Source of the DNA: Gyrodactylus bullatarudis
Taxonomy: Eukaryota; Platyhelminthes; Monogenea; Gyrodactylidea; Gyrodactylidae
Length of the DNA stretch: 64,000 nucleotides
NCBI GenBank assembly: GCA_012064415.1
Contig: SSNU01000294.1
Coordinates: 62,001 to 126,000, forward strand
Direction: 5' to 3'
A program made the translations under genes and the position numbers. Position 1 is the first letter of the stretch. Each line of letters begins with the position of its first letter. The notes beneath the pieces were generated by a model. That model had not been told where the DNA came from and did no database searches. It was given only the letters and a program-made list of their open reading frames with translations. Of this stretch, positions 10,578 to 23,415 are shown in pieces.

Positions 10578-13500
10578 ATAATTTGTCATCCATTTTGATT
10601 TGGAACATTTAATAGATTACGCTGTTAAAAATATAGTTTAGACTCACATAATATTCCGAATACATGTTGTGTTAGAGATACCTTGAAATCAATCAATCTT
10701 AACTAACGATTTCCAATGTACAATTCATATCTGTCAGTCTTTTTTTGTAAAAATCCAGGTTACATTCAATGTTCTTCTGAAAAAACACTTTTGTTTTGTT
10801 TTTAGCGTTTAAAATAAAATCTAAAATCTACGTTCTTCTTATCAGATTCTAAACATTCTATTGTTCAACCTTATTCAGATGAACTCTTATCAGATTTATT
10901 GTTTACTCTAAAGATTTAGTCGATTCGATTTGTTTTACTGAATGAAATGGTTGGTTATATTAATAAAAACAAGTCTCAGCAAATTTTAACCTATTCGGTT
11001 AACCCTTTCAAAATTTCTCAATTCGATCTTCTTATAACTAACATCTAATATACGTTATATGAGTATTTATTTTATATTTGCATGATTTTAGAAGCAATTC
11101 CGTTTCTCCAGGAGATAGAAAAAGCTTTTACATTGCAGGCATTTTACAGGAGTAAAAACTTTACAAATTGAACACCATTTCCTCTTTTGTTTCTTGGAAC
11201 TCTATAAATCTCGTGTTTATTTCTAGACTTTGTCTCGCTCAAATTCCCGATTCATTTTACTCGAATATTAGAGAGTAGGTGGCCTTTACCAACGGTCATT
11301 TAGATCGTTGCATTAGATCAAGCTTTTTTTCTACTGAGTTGAAAACATTTGCGAACGATCGAGTGATTAATTTGGTATCCTCCATGACTTTAGATCCAGT
11401 TTAAACAAAAAAATCATGCATCAACTCTGCCAGAGCTGTTTCGTGGTAATATTTTAATTCTCCATTTCATAAGCTGATTAAAAGCCAATCTTGCCTTTGA
11501 AGGTTATTATTATTTTATCATTCATTGCTTGATCAAAAATATCAATATTTGCAGGACAATTTTTTTTCTAAAGACTAAGGAGGGATTGAATTTTGAACAA
11601 TTCTATCTTTAATAAGCTCTCCATTATCATTAAATGCTGTAATTTACCACTAATTAATGTAAATTGAATGATGTTCTTCAGCATTTTGTTGAGACAAATA
11701 TTAAGAAAATTTTATTTTCATTTCTGAGATGGTAATTTTTTGTGTGTACCTTCAATACCAATTTAGCCAATCAGATACAAAACTAAAATCAATTTAGCTA
11801 AGCCCCTCATGAGTTTTGATAGGAAATAATTCGATTATAGTTAGTTTACACTATGACTAAGAACATATTCACTTTCTGCCATGTTATATGAATTACTTTC
11901 GACAAAACACCACTTTGAATTATGCTTTATTTCTTCATTTTTCATGATCTTAAAATTATGCTAGAAAAATGAAAAATAGGTGGTTGAAAAGAGCAGTTTT
12001 TCGATAACTTATAAACTTAGTGATGAAAGAATTCCAAGTTACCTAAAGAAATTAACGAAAAAAGAATGTTAAAAATCAAATAATGGCAAATTTCAAATCT
12101 CCCGCTAGCGCCAAATTCCAATATTTTGAACTTTGAGCTGATTTTTTTGCGCAATTTCAAAGTGAGAAAGTGATCAAAAGTTGATATTTAGGATCACAAT
12201 AAGACAAGAAAACCGATCATCACCATCTCTTCCTATCTCTTAGGGATCGTGGATCATCAAAATTTTCCTGATTTTCTATGATCAAGGAATCAAATTTTGA
12301 TCTCACTAACATCACTATGAAATCAACAAAATTTTTGGCGCTAACTCAAAAATTACTACAGCTCAATTTTCATTCTACAATCAAGATCAAGACTCTATTC
12401 ATAGACCACTAATGTACAGATTTATGATAAAAATAAAAGTTTTATCCTAATTTCACAGTTATAAATTGACCCATTTACTAAGTATACAATTATTACTTTC
12501 GATAAAGGAGTCTTCTTTCAAGTTTTTACGATCAATGTTAAAAATAACCAATCTCACTGTCAGATCAGTCCACATTAGATCAAACGAAAAGATATTATCT
12601 TTTAATCAAGACGAGACAGGAGATAATGAAAGAATTTGCTCTCAGACTTTAGTTACAATTTAATCCTCAATTCGTGTATAATATACACTGGATATTCTCA
12701 TTGGCTCAAAAAACATCTGTCTGCATATTAATTTATCATTAACAAAAGAATGAAAAGATGGATTCATTCAAAACATAATAGTAGTAGTACGAATAGATAC
12801 GTTTTTTATCACAAATCTCAAGGGTGTACAATTCGATTCAATTCCAAACAGACACACGTCAAACGGTCCCCTTTTTTTCTTCTTCCTCTTAAAAGAGTCG
12901 TGTGTACTCTCGCTACGTATTTAATTAATTCCAACATTCTCTTAGACTGAATCAAAGTAAACTTTCTTATACCATTTAGAATCCAATCGATAATTCAGTA
13001 GAAGCTCCTTTTTCTTGTGTCAAAGTACAAACAAATATTTTACATGCGCGTGTTTACTCAGTGCTCGCTTAATTTTCACTTCTACTTCATGGACATTGTG
13101 ACTATTCTTCTTCCTACATCAACAAGAATGATCAAGATTATTAACAATTTTTATAAAAACCAAGATTTAGCTATGAAGATACCAAGTTATTTTGTCAAAA
13201 ATATTACATATGTAAGTTCACATTATGGGCTTCAATTTAAACTTTAATTGATCCAGAAACCTATGAGTTATGAAGGTTCAAAAAAATGAGATATATTTCC
13301 ATCGGTACCGAAAGGCTGAATTAAAAATCGATGTAAAATTATTCAACACGAAATCTGACATCAAAGAGAACAATGTGTTTTTTTGGTGTAACCCTTTAAA
13401 CACTAGCAAAGACACTTTTCAAAAACGTTCTCTCTGTTTATGTGATTAGTTCTTCTCTCAGAAATTCCTTCAAAATAACTATGGATTCGTAATAATAGAC

Positions 13501-14571
13501 GTGCTTAAAGTTTGAATGCAAGTCAATTCTCTGGAACCTTTAGTGGTCAGCAATTTTCGGGACAATACCCCCCCTCCTCCCGAAAACAAAGAGATGTTTC
13601 TTGTATTCGTTCTCTGAATCTCGGCCATGTCGCTTATATACAAACAATGGTGCTCCCAATGGTAACTTTGTTATCATATGATTGTACTTCTTCCCTTTTA
13701 TTATTACCACTACTACTAATACTAATTTTATTGATTTTCTAATCTTTTCTTCCCTCACATTTTTATATGCTACACACACGCACACAGGGAGAGAGAATTT
13801 CAGTTTTGATAAAAAAAACAAAATATGTCCTTAAATTATGATCTTCAGTCGACCACCACCACTACCATACCCTCTGTAAACACACACAGACAAATAGACA
13901 CATTCTATAATTTACCCGCAACCAATGCTCTCTCCGATATCTTCGTTTCGATTATTCGAGAGAATATTTTGAATGAAATTTTTGGAACAACAAAAGAAAA
14001 CAACATTAATAACCCCATCATCTATCAATTTCATCATGTTTTTTTCTCTTTCTTCATTTTCTTCCTTCACGTTGAAATGCTGAATTTCTCTCCATCTATC
14101 TATCTCGAGGGTGTATTATCCATTAATCTCATGACATTCAACAACAGTTTGTAACTTACTGCTCACTTACTGTCCTACAATTCCAATCGATAGGAGCATT
14201 CTCAATTATTTCTAATTTTACTACTGTATAGTGCGAGAAAATCATCCTTCTATCCTGTCTATTCCAAAGATTACACACACTCATCAAATTATTTTCTTCA
14301 ATGAAAACTACTACCAATCTATGCATGAGTCATTATTAGTGTTATTGGTGTATAATCTTTTATGAGACTGCATGCTAATAAAAGGGTTTTTTACTTCATT
14401 GAAAAGTGGTTGTAGTTTTTTTGTCAGGGTCGTAGTGAATCGTATAAAATATAAAACAATACAAAATGAATGGAGCAGAACCAAAAATATCAATGGATGA
14501 ATTTGATTGTTTTGGTGAAATTACTAATAATCGTTTGCTGAGTTGTATAAGATTTTAGAAGGTTTTAACCC
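10578..14571. other. Intergenic, no gene supported
   Basis: Several 60-110 codon open frames occur (for example 12466-12663, 13512-13742, 13825-14154), but none has a recognisable domain. Their composition follows the simple-sequence DNA beneath them, with runs of ACC, TACTAC and ACACAC near 13700-13890. I see no supported exon, RNA gene or mobile element here. Confidence 0.4.
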
Positions 14572-14945
14572 TTAAAGTGCCACAGGGAAAGTTCTATCAC
14601 ACGTCATTTTAACAACTCATTATTATGCATTCAAGCCTCAGGAAATACTTTGTTTACCACCCATTCGATAGGAAATTTATTAATCTCTTGGAATACGCAA
14701 AGATCTTGGCTCTATCATTCGTCAAACTGGCGCTATACTAATTTAAAGAGAGTTACTTTTTTTCAAAATATTAATTTTTGTTTAAAACGTTTTTTATCTA
14801 CTTCCCGGGGTCATAGATAAAAAGTAAGATAACTTTTATCGAGTAATCATACCTGTAGAATTCAAATATGCAATCGCCTGAACTCTATCTGGTAAAGCTA
14901 CAAAGATAACCTGTTTTTGGATCAAAAAATGGGTCTGGGACTTTT
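14572..14945. mobile_element. TTAA-type MITE, copy 1
   Basis: This block is nearly identical over about 350 bp to 58146-58549. It opens with TTAACCCTTAAAGTGCCAC. The partner copy ends with TGGGACTTTAAGGGTTAG, the inverse of the start. Termini beginning CCC next to TTAA resemble piggyBac-like elements. In this copy the right end is degraded (TGGGACTTTTTTTGTTAG). There is no transposase frame. Confidence 0.65.
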
Positions 14946-15565
14946 TTTGTTAGTTTCACTCGGTTTTGATCAATTTCAGGAAGAATATTTTATAATAAAA
15001 AAACATGGAATTTCTGTTATTAGATTCATCGAAAAGAACAGCTCAGAAATAAAATTTTACCAAATTTCATGCGAGTCATTCTTTAAAGGGAATCTCACAT
15101 GTATCAGAATAAATCTGGATATTTATGCTACATTAGAATTTGAATGTGAAACAAGCTACTGGTATGACTAGGGCTACTCATTGAAAAAAGTGAGAAGATT
15201 GATGATGTCATGTCCTGTAGGTAACCCTTTTTCGTGTACATGAAATTCAGGAAACCAAAATTTGATTACCAAAACAGAGATGTCAACTGACAATGGACCA
15301 GACAGACTGACAGAGAACAAAAAAATAAAAATGTAAGAAGTTGGCAACAAAACAGGAAGATAAAAAATTACGAAGTGCAGGCAAATATTGAGAATAAAAT
15401 TGTCGTCAAGGTCATGTATTCTTCCTTTAGGTGTATCAGACAGTGTAGATTGAATGATACTGGGTTGTATATTTGAGATTTTACAGCGTTCCCTGTATGC
15501 ATTTCAAACCTCATTTTCGTATCAACTTTTCCGATAGAAAAGTATCAACTCTAGGCCATAAAAAA
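14946..15565. other. Intergenic, no gene supported
   Basis: An 84-codon open frame at 14917-15171 starts inside the end of the MITE and has no recognisable similarity. Nothing else was recognised. Confidence 0.35.
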
Positions 15566-15569
15566 TCTA

Positions 15570-15788
15570 TTGGAGCATATGTTGAAAAAGTCTTTTCTTT
15601 CAATGGTTCAAGAGACCTTCAAATTTTCAAATACCCGTTCAATTGAAATGAATTCTTACTACAATTATAATTCCAGACACCTCTCGTCTTTCGAAGCAAT
15701 TAATGATAAATTCAAAATCTATGACTGTGACAATACTGAGTGTTTAAAATCCATCCATGTAGCAAATGTTCATATGGATATTGACTAG
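15570..15788 (+). pseudogene. Non-LTR retrotransposon C-terminal remnant
   Basis: The plus-strand frame contains a YYNYNSRH block, a SSFEAINDKFKIYDCDN block and a truncated end. The motif order and wording match the remnant at 9027-9407 (ELINDKFKIYDCDN). It is a short 5'-truncated fragment. Confidence 0.65.
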
Positions 15789-15799
15789 GTGTAGGATCA

Positions 15800-18700
15800 T
15801 TCAGAATCAGAACCAAAATAAATCTTGCGCGAATTTCGTATTCAACTTAAACAAAAGAAAATTAAGTATTTCTATGAAAAAGCTGTATCTGGTTAATTTA
15901 CTGCAGCCTGTTATAGATTATGACAAAATATATTGTGAAAATTAAGGTAAAATTGATAGTAATTTATAAGAAACTTTATCTATAAAAACATTGAATGCAG
16001 TTATTTTACTGAAATTAAGTTAAAATATTTTGGCGCAAGATTTAAATTTATGAGAACCATTCTGAAAATAAGAATTCTGCAGGATCCTAACTAGGTGTGT
16101 CTCTCTGTGTGGGTGTTTTCTCCCACTGATCTTTATCGATGGAATTTAGTCCAAGTTGGAATAGAATATCTGTATTAAATCTTTGAAATTGATGAATAGA
16201 GTTTAAAGAAAGTGGCGCTCTTTCGAAATTTAAATGAATTTTTTTCATATAAACAAATCATTGGTTCATTTAATGATGGAATGTAAAAAATATAAACTTG
16301 CTCTTAAAAGTATCGAGAAGTTATTTTTAGAATAGTGAATCCTAATCATTATGTATTAAAAGAATCAGTCTACAATCACCATTGAGTGTACTCTGTGTAC
16401 TCTTAGACTAATAAACTCTAGATGGTGGTAGAAATCAGATAAAGACTGGACCAAGTCAGTTCACTGAGAGACAGTCGAGACTAGAGATGATGAAAGTGGC
16501 TATAGCAGAGACAGAGAGATAAACAGCACACAAAAGGGGTTATATTACCTCAAAGAGGGGAGATAAAGAAATGTATATATATGCTGCAATCATTTTATAG
16601 AGCTCGATAGTTATATATAAAATACTTTAGAATTAGAAATGTATTTTTGTAATTTTTCTTGCAATACAAATAAGTTAAAGAAATAGTTTTTAACAAGTGT
16701 TTAGTTAGTTTATCTCAGAAAGCAAGGAATTTTTTTCTACTAGATTTTGAAGCAAGCTTTGCTTAAAACGTAAAAACGGAAAAACTCTGTCTAAAAACAG
16801 ATTTCAAAAGTGCGATTTTTACACCTCTTCTAAATTAGATAACCAAAAACCAATGGCAGATTCGGAAAGCTCACAAAATTTTGATCCTGATAGCCTTTTA
16901 AAATTTTTAAAAATCTCTTCGGAAAGTCTATTTGTTCTCTAAAACATGGTGAAAATTCAACAAAAAAACCCAAAAAATTCGAACATTACCTTTATTCGGC
17001 GTTGATTTCCGAAAGCCGATAAAACTCCACCCCTACAAAGGTCATATCAATCGACGCAGAATTTAATTTCTCATCTAATTGCGAAACCATTAATACAATA
17101 ACATTTACGGTTTTTGGGAAAATTAAATTTAAAAATTTGGGAAATTTGGAATTTTGGGAAATATTGTTTTGTCCAATTATCTCAGAAATTATAGTGAATT
17201 TTAAATATCTGAGCACAGATTCGGGATCAGCGCTAAATTTTACACCAGAATCAGTTTTAGTTTACTTTTCATGACCCCCTGTGTAATCTTCGCTGATTAT
17301 GTATAATTATAATTATAATAATCAAGCCTCTGATCATTATATATAATTCTTATCTTGAATGAAGAGAAACTCTGAAGATTATATATAATAGAGTTGGACG
17401 AAATGAGAAAAATTTGAGAAAATTGATACCTAGATATGGTAAAAATAAAGAGAAAAAATTAAAAATAAGAACTGGCCTATCTTAGGCCAAAATAAAACCC
17501 AAATTCTTACAAGCAGCCACAAACAAATTGCATTTTTCGCGGAAACTTAGAATTAAATTTTGAAAACATATTTGTCTGAATATAAAAGAAATATTTTGAC
17601 CGTAAATTGAAAATAAACTTTGAACGATAATGTTATATATATATAACTCTCGTCTGATGAAAAGTCAGGGGTTCTACATGCATGTTAACCCAAAAGACAA
17701 ATGAGGTATGGTGTACCTATTCTTATTATGAAGAACGACAGGTAAAAGCTCCGATTCATTACCTTATTTCTTTTTAAATAGAATAGTGCCTATCTTTTAT
17801 ACTCTTTATACTCTGTATTGTACACTAACCTAGTACTCAAACACATAGATTATAATCTATAATTAATCTATAATTTAATATGTAATCTCCTAATACACTA
17901 TGGTTTGAATATGTCTGTAACATGTTCTCTTCCTAAAGCTAGTTTATATTTCTTGACAGTTGAGCTTACCATCTAAAATTTGAGAATTCATACTGTTTTT
18001 CCTTATTCAAAAATAATCAGTCTGACAAGCTCTCTCTATAGTTTTGAATAATCTTCTTTGTCCAGAAATACCAAAATTTCCACAGAAATCTCACTAGAAA
18101 ATTCGAGTAATTTTTTTATCAGGCATCAATTCAGAAAATCCACACATGTCACATCGAGCGACACAAATTTAAAGTTTAATCCATTCGCTAAAAAGTTAAA
18201 AGGAGACATATACAGGTTTGGAATTTTTATTTTTCCCAATCTTATAATATATAAGGAATTTTTCAGATCTGGAAAAAAAACATAAAAAATCAATTTATAT
18301 CTCCCAATTACCTTAATTTTGAATTTTTCATGACTCTGTGTATGATGGGGATATTTGTTACTACCCCTGACTTTTTATCAGACGAGAGTTTCTCTTCATT
18401 CTAGATTAGAATTATGAAGATTATATATAACTATCGAGTTCTATAAATTGATTGCAACATATAAACTAATCTCAATCCATCTACAAAATAAGAGATAGAT
18501 AAACAAACAGTCAGAATTTTAATATGCACGTATACGTCGTCGTGATGGTGGTGGTGGTGGATGGGAAAAACATAGAAGGATGGTTAGTCAGAGAGACAGA
18601 CAGACAAAGTCAAAACGAAAGGATGATAATTACACACAAGAGAATTGAAAATCAATAAACATTGGCACACTCTTGATTACACGGGTGGTGAAAAAAAAAT

Positions 18701-19290
18701 AGTTTAGGATATTTTATTCAGATAAAATTTTTCTGATACAAAATTTTACGCTGATCACGAATCTGACGTTAAAATAGTGCTAAAGCACCCACGAGCTGAG
18801 ATATTGGCCAAAACACAAATTTGAACAAAATTTCAGACTATCACTTCAATAATTTCATTTTTCCGGTAATGAACCTTGAAATGAAACAGAAGTCACACTT
18901 TTGGATAGAAGATAAAATGAGGAATCTAACGGTTACCAAATTATGAGTATACAAGAGGTTCATGTCTCAAATTAAAGCGGGAAAAAAAATTTTGCGAAAA
19001 AAAATTGAAAAACAACGGTAATTTTTTGTGTCAAAATCGAAATAACTCGGTAACGAAAAAAGACAATTCTAATTTTTTTGGCAATCTCGTAGAAAATTTT
19101 ATTCTCTACAAATTCCAATGTGTATATTTTTTCAAATTGTTTCAATTTCAGAAGTTATTGGCTAATACCAACTTACCATTTTTTGATATTCTTATCCTTG
19201 CTCTTTCCTGATTGGTTTATTTATTGCACATGAATAAATTTGATGATTAAATTTTTGGAACCTCATTTGATGAAATAAGGCTTAAAATAT
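15800..19290. other. Intergenic repeats, no gene supported
   Basis: AT-rich DNA with ATATATA runs and a short GGTGGT tract near 18546-18560. The segment CTCTCGTCTGATGAAAAGTCAGGGG near 17647-17671 recurs in inverted orientation near 18366-18391, suggesting another foldback of about 0.7 kb. No coding exon was recognised. Confidence 0.4.
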
Positions 19291-19309
19291 GTTCTATTCT
19301 ATTGGAAAC

Positions 19310-19830
19310 TCGAATTCCCCTGTAGAAGTTCACTGAAATTCCTCATTACTGTGGGAAATTGAACCATTTGAATTTTTCGATTATCACAAAGGCATAATCT
19401 GCAAGTTAAACTTTTTCTTAATATTCTTTCAACTCTTATAAGATGTAACTGGATTAATGATTGCAATCATCATTTCTTGATTAAATGTAACTCGTCTTGA
19501 AAATATCTAGATTCGAAGCAGTTAAGCGATGATATTTGGGATCAACATTGAATGAAGAATCTGAATTCCCCTGTAGAAGTTCACTGAAATTCCTCATTAC
19601 TGTGGGAAATTGAACCATTTGAATTTTTCGATTATCACGAAGGCAAATTATCCAAAATCTGGATCTTTAACATTTTCTCGAAAACAGTAAGATCTTCGCT
19701 ATTTCTTTGGCCAAATTTGAATTCTTCGTTCAATTTTGATCCCAAATATCATCACTTAACTGCTTCATCGAAATCGATAAAAAATTTTGTGTTCGAAAAT
19801 CGAAAAACAGCCTAATTTTAGTCAGATTGA
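19310..19830. repeat. Foldback family member plus an internal direct repeat
   Basis: The block beginning GAATTCCCCTGTAGAAGTTCAC near 19311 is repeated almost exactly from 19563. It contains a GTGGGAAATTGAACCATTTG core. Around the second copy, TGATATTTGGGATCAACATTGAATGAAGAA (about 19530) is matched inversely near 19727-19760, so this copy forms a hairpin. The same family occurs at 43555-43920, about 50255-50500 and about 59330-59450. Confidence 0.55.
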
Positions 19831-20157
19831 ATTTTTTTCGAATATCCTTTCCCCACTCAAATTTTAATTATGAATTTGTTACATTCGATGAGTTTCTTGA
19901 AATTATAAATAATATTAAACATCATGATAGAAAGGATATATTTGATATTTCTATCGATGTAATCAAACACAGCTCAATGAAATTCAAACACTCTCTATAT
20001 AGTAAGTTCTCATCTTCATGTCAATTAGGTTTACATTGAAAAATATAAATAACGGTTTTTTTCCAAAAAGAATCATTAATGAATGAGTGTTTTTAAAACA
20101 TAGCACTTGAGCCAATTGAATCAGTTTTATAGATATCAATCATGTAAATCAATAATC

Positions 20158-20440
20158 ATTCTGGAATTTTAGTGGAGATCAGGATATAATAGAGGGATAG
20201 AATAGTCTATTTTAGATCGGATATGACTCATGATGATCCTTGTAGAGAGAAGATTATCACACAGTTCATAATGTCATATTTATCTTTAATCCTGTCGAAG
20301 GCTGAGAGTGGGAAATGTTTATCATAAGCTACTCGATCATAGAGGAGGATTCAATGAAATTTCTTACTATAAAAGCTAACCTTTCAACCCATAGAAGGTT
20401 CAGACCTGAGACCAAAATGCGAGCGATTATTCAGTTTGAT
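20158..20440 (-). pseudogene. Non-LTR retrotransposon C-terminal remnant (minus strand)
   Basis: Read on the minus strand from about 20440 to 20171 it gives an [20 protein letters not shown] block, then frameshifts and stops, then [12 protein letters not shown] and LLYPDLH-stop. The tail after the stop is CCAGAATGATTATT. It abuts the Penelope-like fragment on the opposite strand; the two are duplicated together at 46019 onward. Confidence 0.7.
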
Positions 20441-20870
20441 TCATATGGATTTACTAAAACCTGAAGAAAAGACTCGTTTGATTTACAAATTCCGATGCGA
20501 CTGTGGAGCTTCTTATATAGGATGTACGATTAGGAAATTGTCAACTAGGTCAAATGATCATCTAAAGAAGAATACAGCGGTGACAAGACACATCAAACAG
20601 TAAAATCATGAGGCTTCGATTTCTAATTTCTCAATTTTATATAAAAATGCGGGTGATGACAGCACAGATTTGTGGGTAAAGGAGAAATTCTTCATCAATC
20701 ACTTTAAACCAGACTTATGTGTTCAGAAAAATTATACTTATAACCTTCAATTACTATGGTTTATACGAGCTTCTCTTCCCTGTTGCTATTTATTGAAGAG
20801 TTTTGGTGTTTTTTCAGCTTACATTTATACTAAATTTCTTCAACTTTTACTATTTCTTTTATAATTTGTA
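20441..20870 (+). pseudogene. Penelope-like element, GIY-YIG endonuclease remnant
   Basis: The frame from about 20441 encodes [19 protein letters not shown] then [17 protein letters not shown] and RHIKQ. This carries the Y-I-G signature, the conserved arginine and the cysteine pair plus histidine typical of Penelope-like endonucleases. A TAA then interrupts the frame, which resumes as [35 protein letters not shown] and a tail ending at a stop near 20864. The same TAA is present in the copy at 46 kb, so both descend from an already inactive parent. Confidence 0.75.
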
Positions 20871-20915
20871 AAATATTATTTTCATTCATCTTTTAACTTT
20901 TATCATTATCAAAGA

Positions 20916-20956
20916 GACACTACTGATGAACCTTTGAGAAATGTACATTTGGTGTT
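20916..20956 (+). ncRNA. Hammerhead-ribozyme-like motif, copy 1
   Basis: In order: GACACTA (20916-20922), CTGATGA (20923-20929), eight bases ACCTTTGA, GAA (20938-20940), ATGTACAT (20941-20948), a T, then TGGTGTT (20950-20956). GACACTA pairs with TGGTGTT over 7 positions including two G-U pairs (stem I), and ATGTACAT can form a tight stem III. CTGATGA and GAA occupy the conserved core positions. Stem II is weak or absent, so activity is doubtful. Penelope-like elements are known to carry hammerhead motifs at their ends, and this lies just downstream of the GIY-YIG remnant. Confidence 0.45.
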
Positions 20957-21180
20957 AATATATCCTTTTTCTACTTTTCCAATTATGAATTTATGGGGAT
21001 TTTCGGACGTTTTTGATAAATTAAGTGAATCATATCAACGCCAAAATGCGAGCATTAAAGGAATCTCGGAAGAAGGCTCGGATTCTTTCTAAATCACATG
21101 CCTGATTATGCATCAGGTGAATTAAACTTTGAATTACAACTAATTCTGATGACTGATCTCAGATTGATTAAGAGGCAATT
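20957..21180. other. Tail of composite repeat, no gene
   Basis: Continues the similarity with 46724-46790 to about 21024, then becomes unique AT-rich DNA. Confidence 0.4.
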
Positions 21181-21184
21181 GATT

Positions 21185-21290
21185 GGTGTGGCACAGAGGT
21201 CCTAGGTCAAACCCTCCCACACTGAGCACATTGAACACCCTTTCGCTGTTCTCTTAATGTATTTCTGTTTATCTGTCATTTTGTAGACCC
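21185..21290 (+). mobile_element. tRNA-derived SINE, internally deleted copy
   Basis: Begins GGTGTGGCACAGAGGTCC, then TAGGTCAAACCCTCCCACAC and GAGCACATTGAACACCCTTT. These are the head, B-box and body of the SINE seen complete on the minus strand at 25783-25961. The middle of the tRNA-like head is deleted here. Confidence 0.6.
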
Positions 21291-22200
21291 TAGTTTTTCA
21301 TCCTCTTCACTAGAGTAATTATTATTTTTTTATCATCTATTTTTATATAAAAATATATAAGCCAACAAATTTTATGTATCTATTGAGGTGTTTCTAAACG
21401 TTAATTAATACTTTTTTCAATCATTGTAACCAGTCTCTGTAATAACAATTTCGGATTTGAGAACAGGAAAGACAAATTTTTGTTGTAAGATTTCTTTCCC
21501 AAAAATCTTTACCCTGATTTTATTAAATTAGACACATTCCATGTCTCTTCTTTATTCTCATCTTCCAATAACCAGATGATTATCAAATTTCTTACAGACT
21601 TTATTTACGAATTACTCTGCCTAGATAACTCTAATTAGATACATTACTTTAAAAATATTGACAATTATGAACAGATTTACATTTAATATTTTTTCATCAA
21701 TAAAGAAATTTGTCTAACAAAAAAATTAGAGTTTGTCAACTTGAAAAACACACGTTATGTTATAAGCAATAAATTCAATAGAGAAATACATGAATGGTTC
21801 GTGACTCACCTTATTCACGCGTATTAAATATTATCGACTGAAATAAAATAGAATTGCAGTATGATCACGAGGGGGGAAAAAATCAAATTTCCACCTGTAA
21901 ATTATACATGCATTATGGCTTGTTGAGCGTTTATACAACTGGGTTATCTTCCCATAAGCATTTTATTTTTTTCTTTCTTTGAAATTATACATTTTATTAA
22001 ATCAAAATAGAATAATTTTGATAAATTCATAAACATTATCATAAAATAGATGTTTTCAACAGTTCGACCTCGTCCTTGGACAATCGGCATTTTAGGTTCA
22101 TAATTGTGAAACTTTACTATTCCCTTTACTTGAGTTAAGAGCAGTGGTCGAAAAGTCTGATACTGAAACTCTGTGACATTTTCAAATGAATATTGGTTCA
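21291..22200. other. Intergenic, no gene supported
   Basis: AT-rich sequence. The 85-codon minus-strand frame at 21944-22201 has no recognisable domain. Confidence 0.35.
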
Positions 22201-22204
22201 TAAA

Positions 22205-22345
22205 GATAAGATCAATGAAGGTGGGGGATAAAGAGAGGATTTTGAATAGTCAATTTTAGATCTTATCTGAGCAGATATAGATTCAAGATCATAAGATTTT
22301 CACAATCTTAGAGAGAGAATTTTTTTCTAAAGTTTAAAGTGTAGA
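22205..22345 (-). pseudogene. Non-LTR retrotransposon 3' fragment (minus strand)
   Basis: Read on the minus strand around 22275-22205 it gives RSKIDYSKSSLYPPPSL. This aligns with the RSKLDYTKSLLY ending of the LINE family. Only the extreme 3' part of the ORF remains. Confidence 0.5.
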
Positions 22346-22504
22346 GCCAGGAAATCTACAACAAAAATACCCCTTCCCCCTTTGGTTCTCTTTATCTGTT
22401 CAATTAAAAACTTAACCTCAAACTTTCTGGCCGATTGAATGTCTCGTGAATGCATGCCGGTTTTTTTTTGACCTGTAACTTTTGAAGTGTGCAATGCTCT
22501 GACT

Positions 22505-22610
22505 AAGGCTATAATCTCAATTATACAAAAAGTCTTCTCTACCTTCGATAATTCCAGAATTCGATTTAATTCAAGATTTCTTGAATGGCTTATTTATCCA
22601 TTATTTTAGA
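22505..22610 (+). pseudogene. Non-LTR retrotransposon 3' end
   Basis: Contains TTATACAAAAAGTCTTCTCTACC then TAATTCCAGAATTCGATTTAA and TTTCTTGAATGGCTTATTTA. This matches the coding end and 3' untranslated tail of the fuller copy at 28315-28390. The copy is severely 5'-truncated. Confidence 0.6.
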
Positions 22611-22952
22611 GACAATTACATTTTTGACTACACTTGTTTATTCAATATGATTCATTTTACATCTTCTTGTATTTGTATTTATCTACTATTATGCATTCAG
22701 ATTCTCCTTATAAGTTGTATCTATACTTTTTATTTATTTTCAATATATGATTTATGTCTAACAAAAAAATCTTCATATTTTGATTTTAGTCGTTTCAAAA
22801 ATTTTTATTTGAAAAAACCAATAATTATAACACCGAGATTAACCCAATTATATTTCCCGTTAAATTAACGGCATAAATTATAATTAACCTTAAAATAACC
22901 TTTGAGATCCTAGAAATTGTGTATTCAAAAGTAAAATATATTTTCAAATTGT

Positions 22953-23085
22953 AGTCAAATCTGTAAAAAGTGTAGTCAAAAATTTAAATATGAGCGATAG
23001 TGTAGTCAAAAATATAATAAAGAAAAAAAAGTGTAGTCAAAAGTGTAAGAAATGAAATAACTATAGTCAAAATGTAATTGACTCA
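22953..23085 (+). repeat. Cluster of TGTAGTCAAAA motifs
   Basis: Five or six copies of TGTAGTCAAA (one TATAGTCAAA) occur within about 130 bp with irregular spacing of roughly 12-31 bp. The spacers are A-rich. This could be a degenerate minisatellite or a motif cluster. No gene is nearby. Confidence 0.5.
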
Positions 23086-23097
23086 TTAATTTTTTGT

Positions 23098-23195
23098 CTT
23101 TTTTTGGAAATCGAACATTTTTATTTATATACAGAATTATGAAGATTAATGATTGTACAAATAAGAAAACAGAGAAAGAGTGTTTAATGTGCCCA
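23098..23195 (-). mobile_element. tRNA-derived SINE, 3' part only
   Basis: Contains GAAATCGAACATTTTTATTT, ATTAATGATTGTACA and AGAGTGTTTAATGTGCCC, the body of the SINE family also present at 23416-23597 and 25783-25961. The tRNA-like head is missing and replaced by unrelated sequence after about 23195. Confidence 0.6.
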
Positions 23196-23301
23196 GTGTG
23201 ATATTCCCTCCTCCCTGTGATATTCTTTCAATTTCCATTTGTCCAATCAGAGGATTTTTAATTTTTCCTTATTGTATGTATAAATATCAAGCTGGTGTAA
23301 A

Positions 23302-23339
23302 AGTCTGATGAGAACTGGTGAAATAAAAGATTTATTACT
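23302..23339 (+). ncRNA. Hammerhead-ribozyme-like motif, copy 2
   Basis: AGT (23302-23304), CTGATGA (23305-23311), eight bases GAACTGGT, GAA (23320-23322), then ATAAA-AGA-TTTAT (23323-23335, a 5-bp stem III), T, and ACT (23337-23339) pairing with the AGT. The conserved core and the A/U pair at the base of stem III are in place. Stem I is only 3 bp and stem II is poor, so this may be a relic or coincidence. Confidence 0.3.
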
Positions 23340-23415
23340 CATTATTCACTCGTCTTCAAAATCCTCTAAGAAATGAATATTTCTACTAATTCAGAAAAAA
23401 TGTAATTGACTCATT

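Noticed and set aside
13540..14154. Possible genes at 13512-14154
   Set aside because: Frames on both strands follow microsatellite and homopolymer composition and have no domain or splice support.
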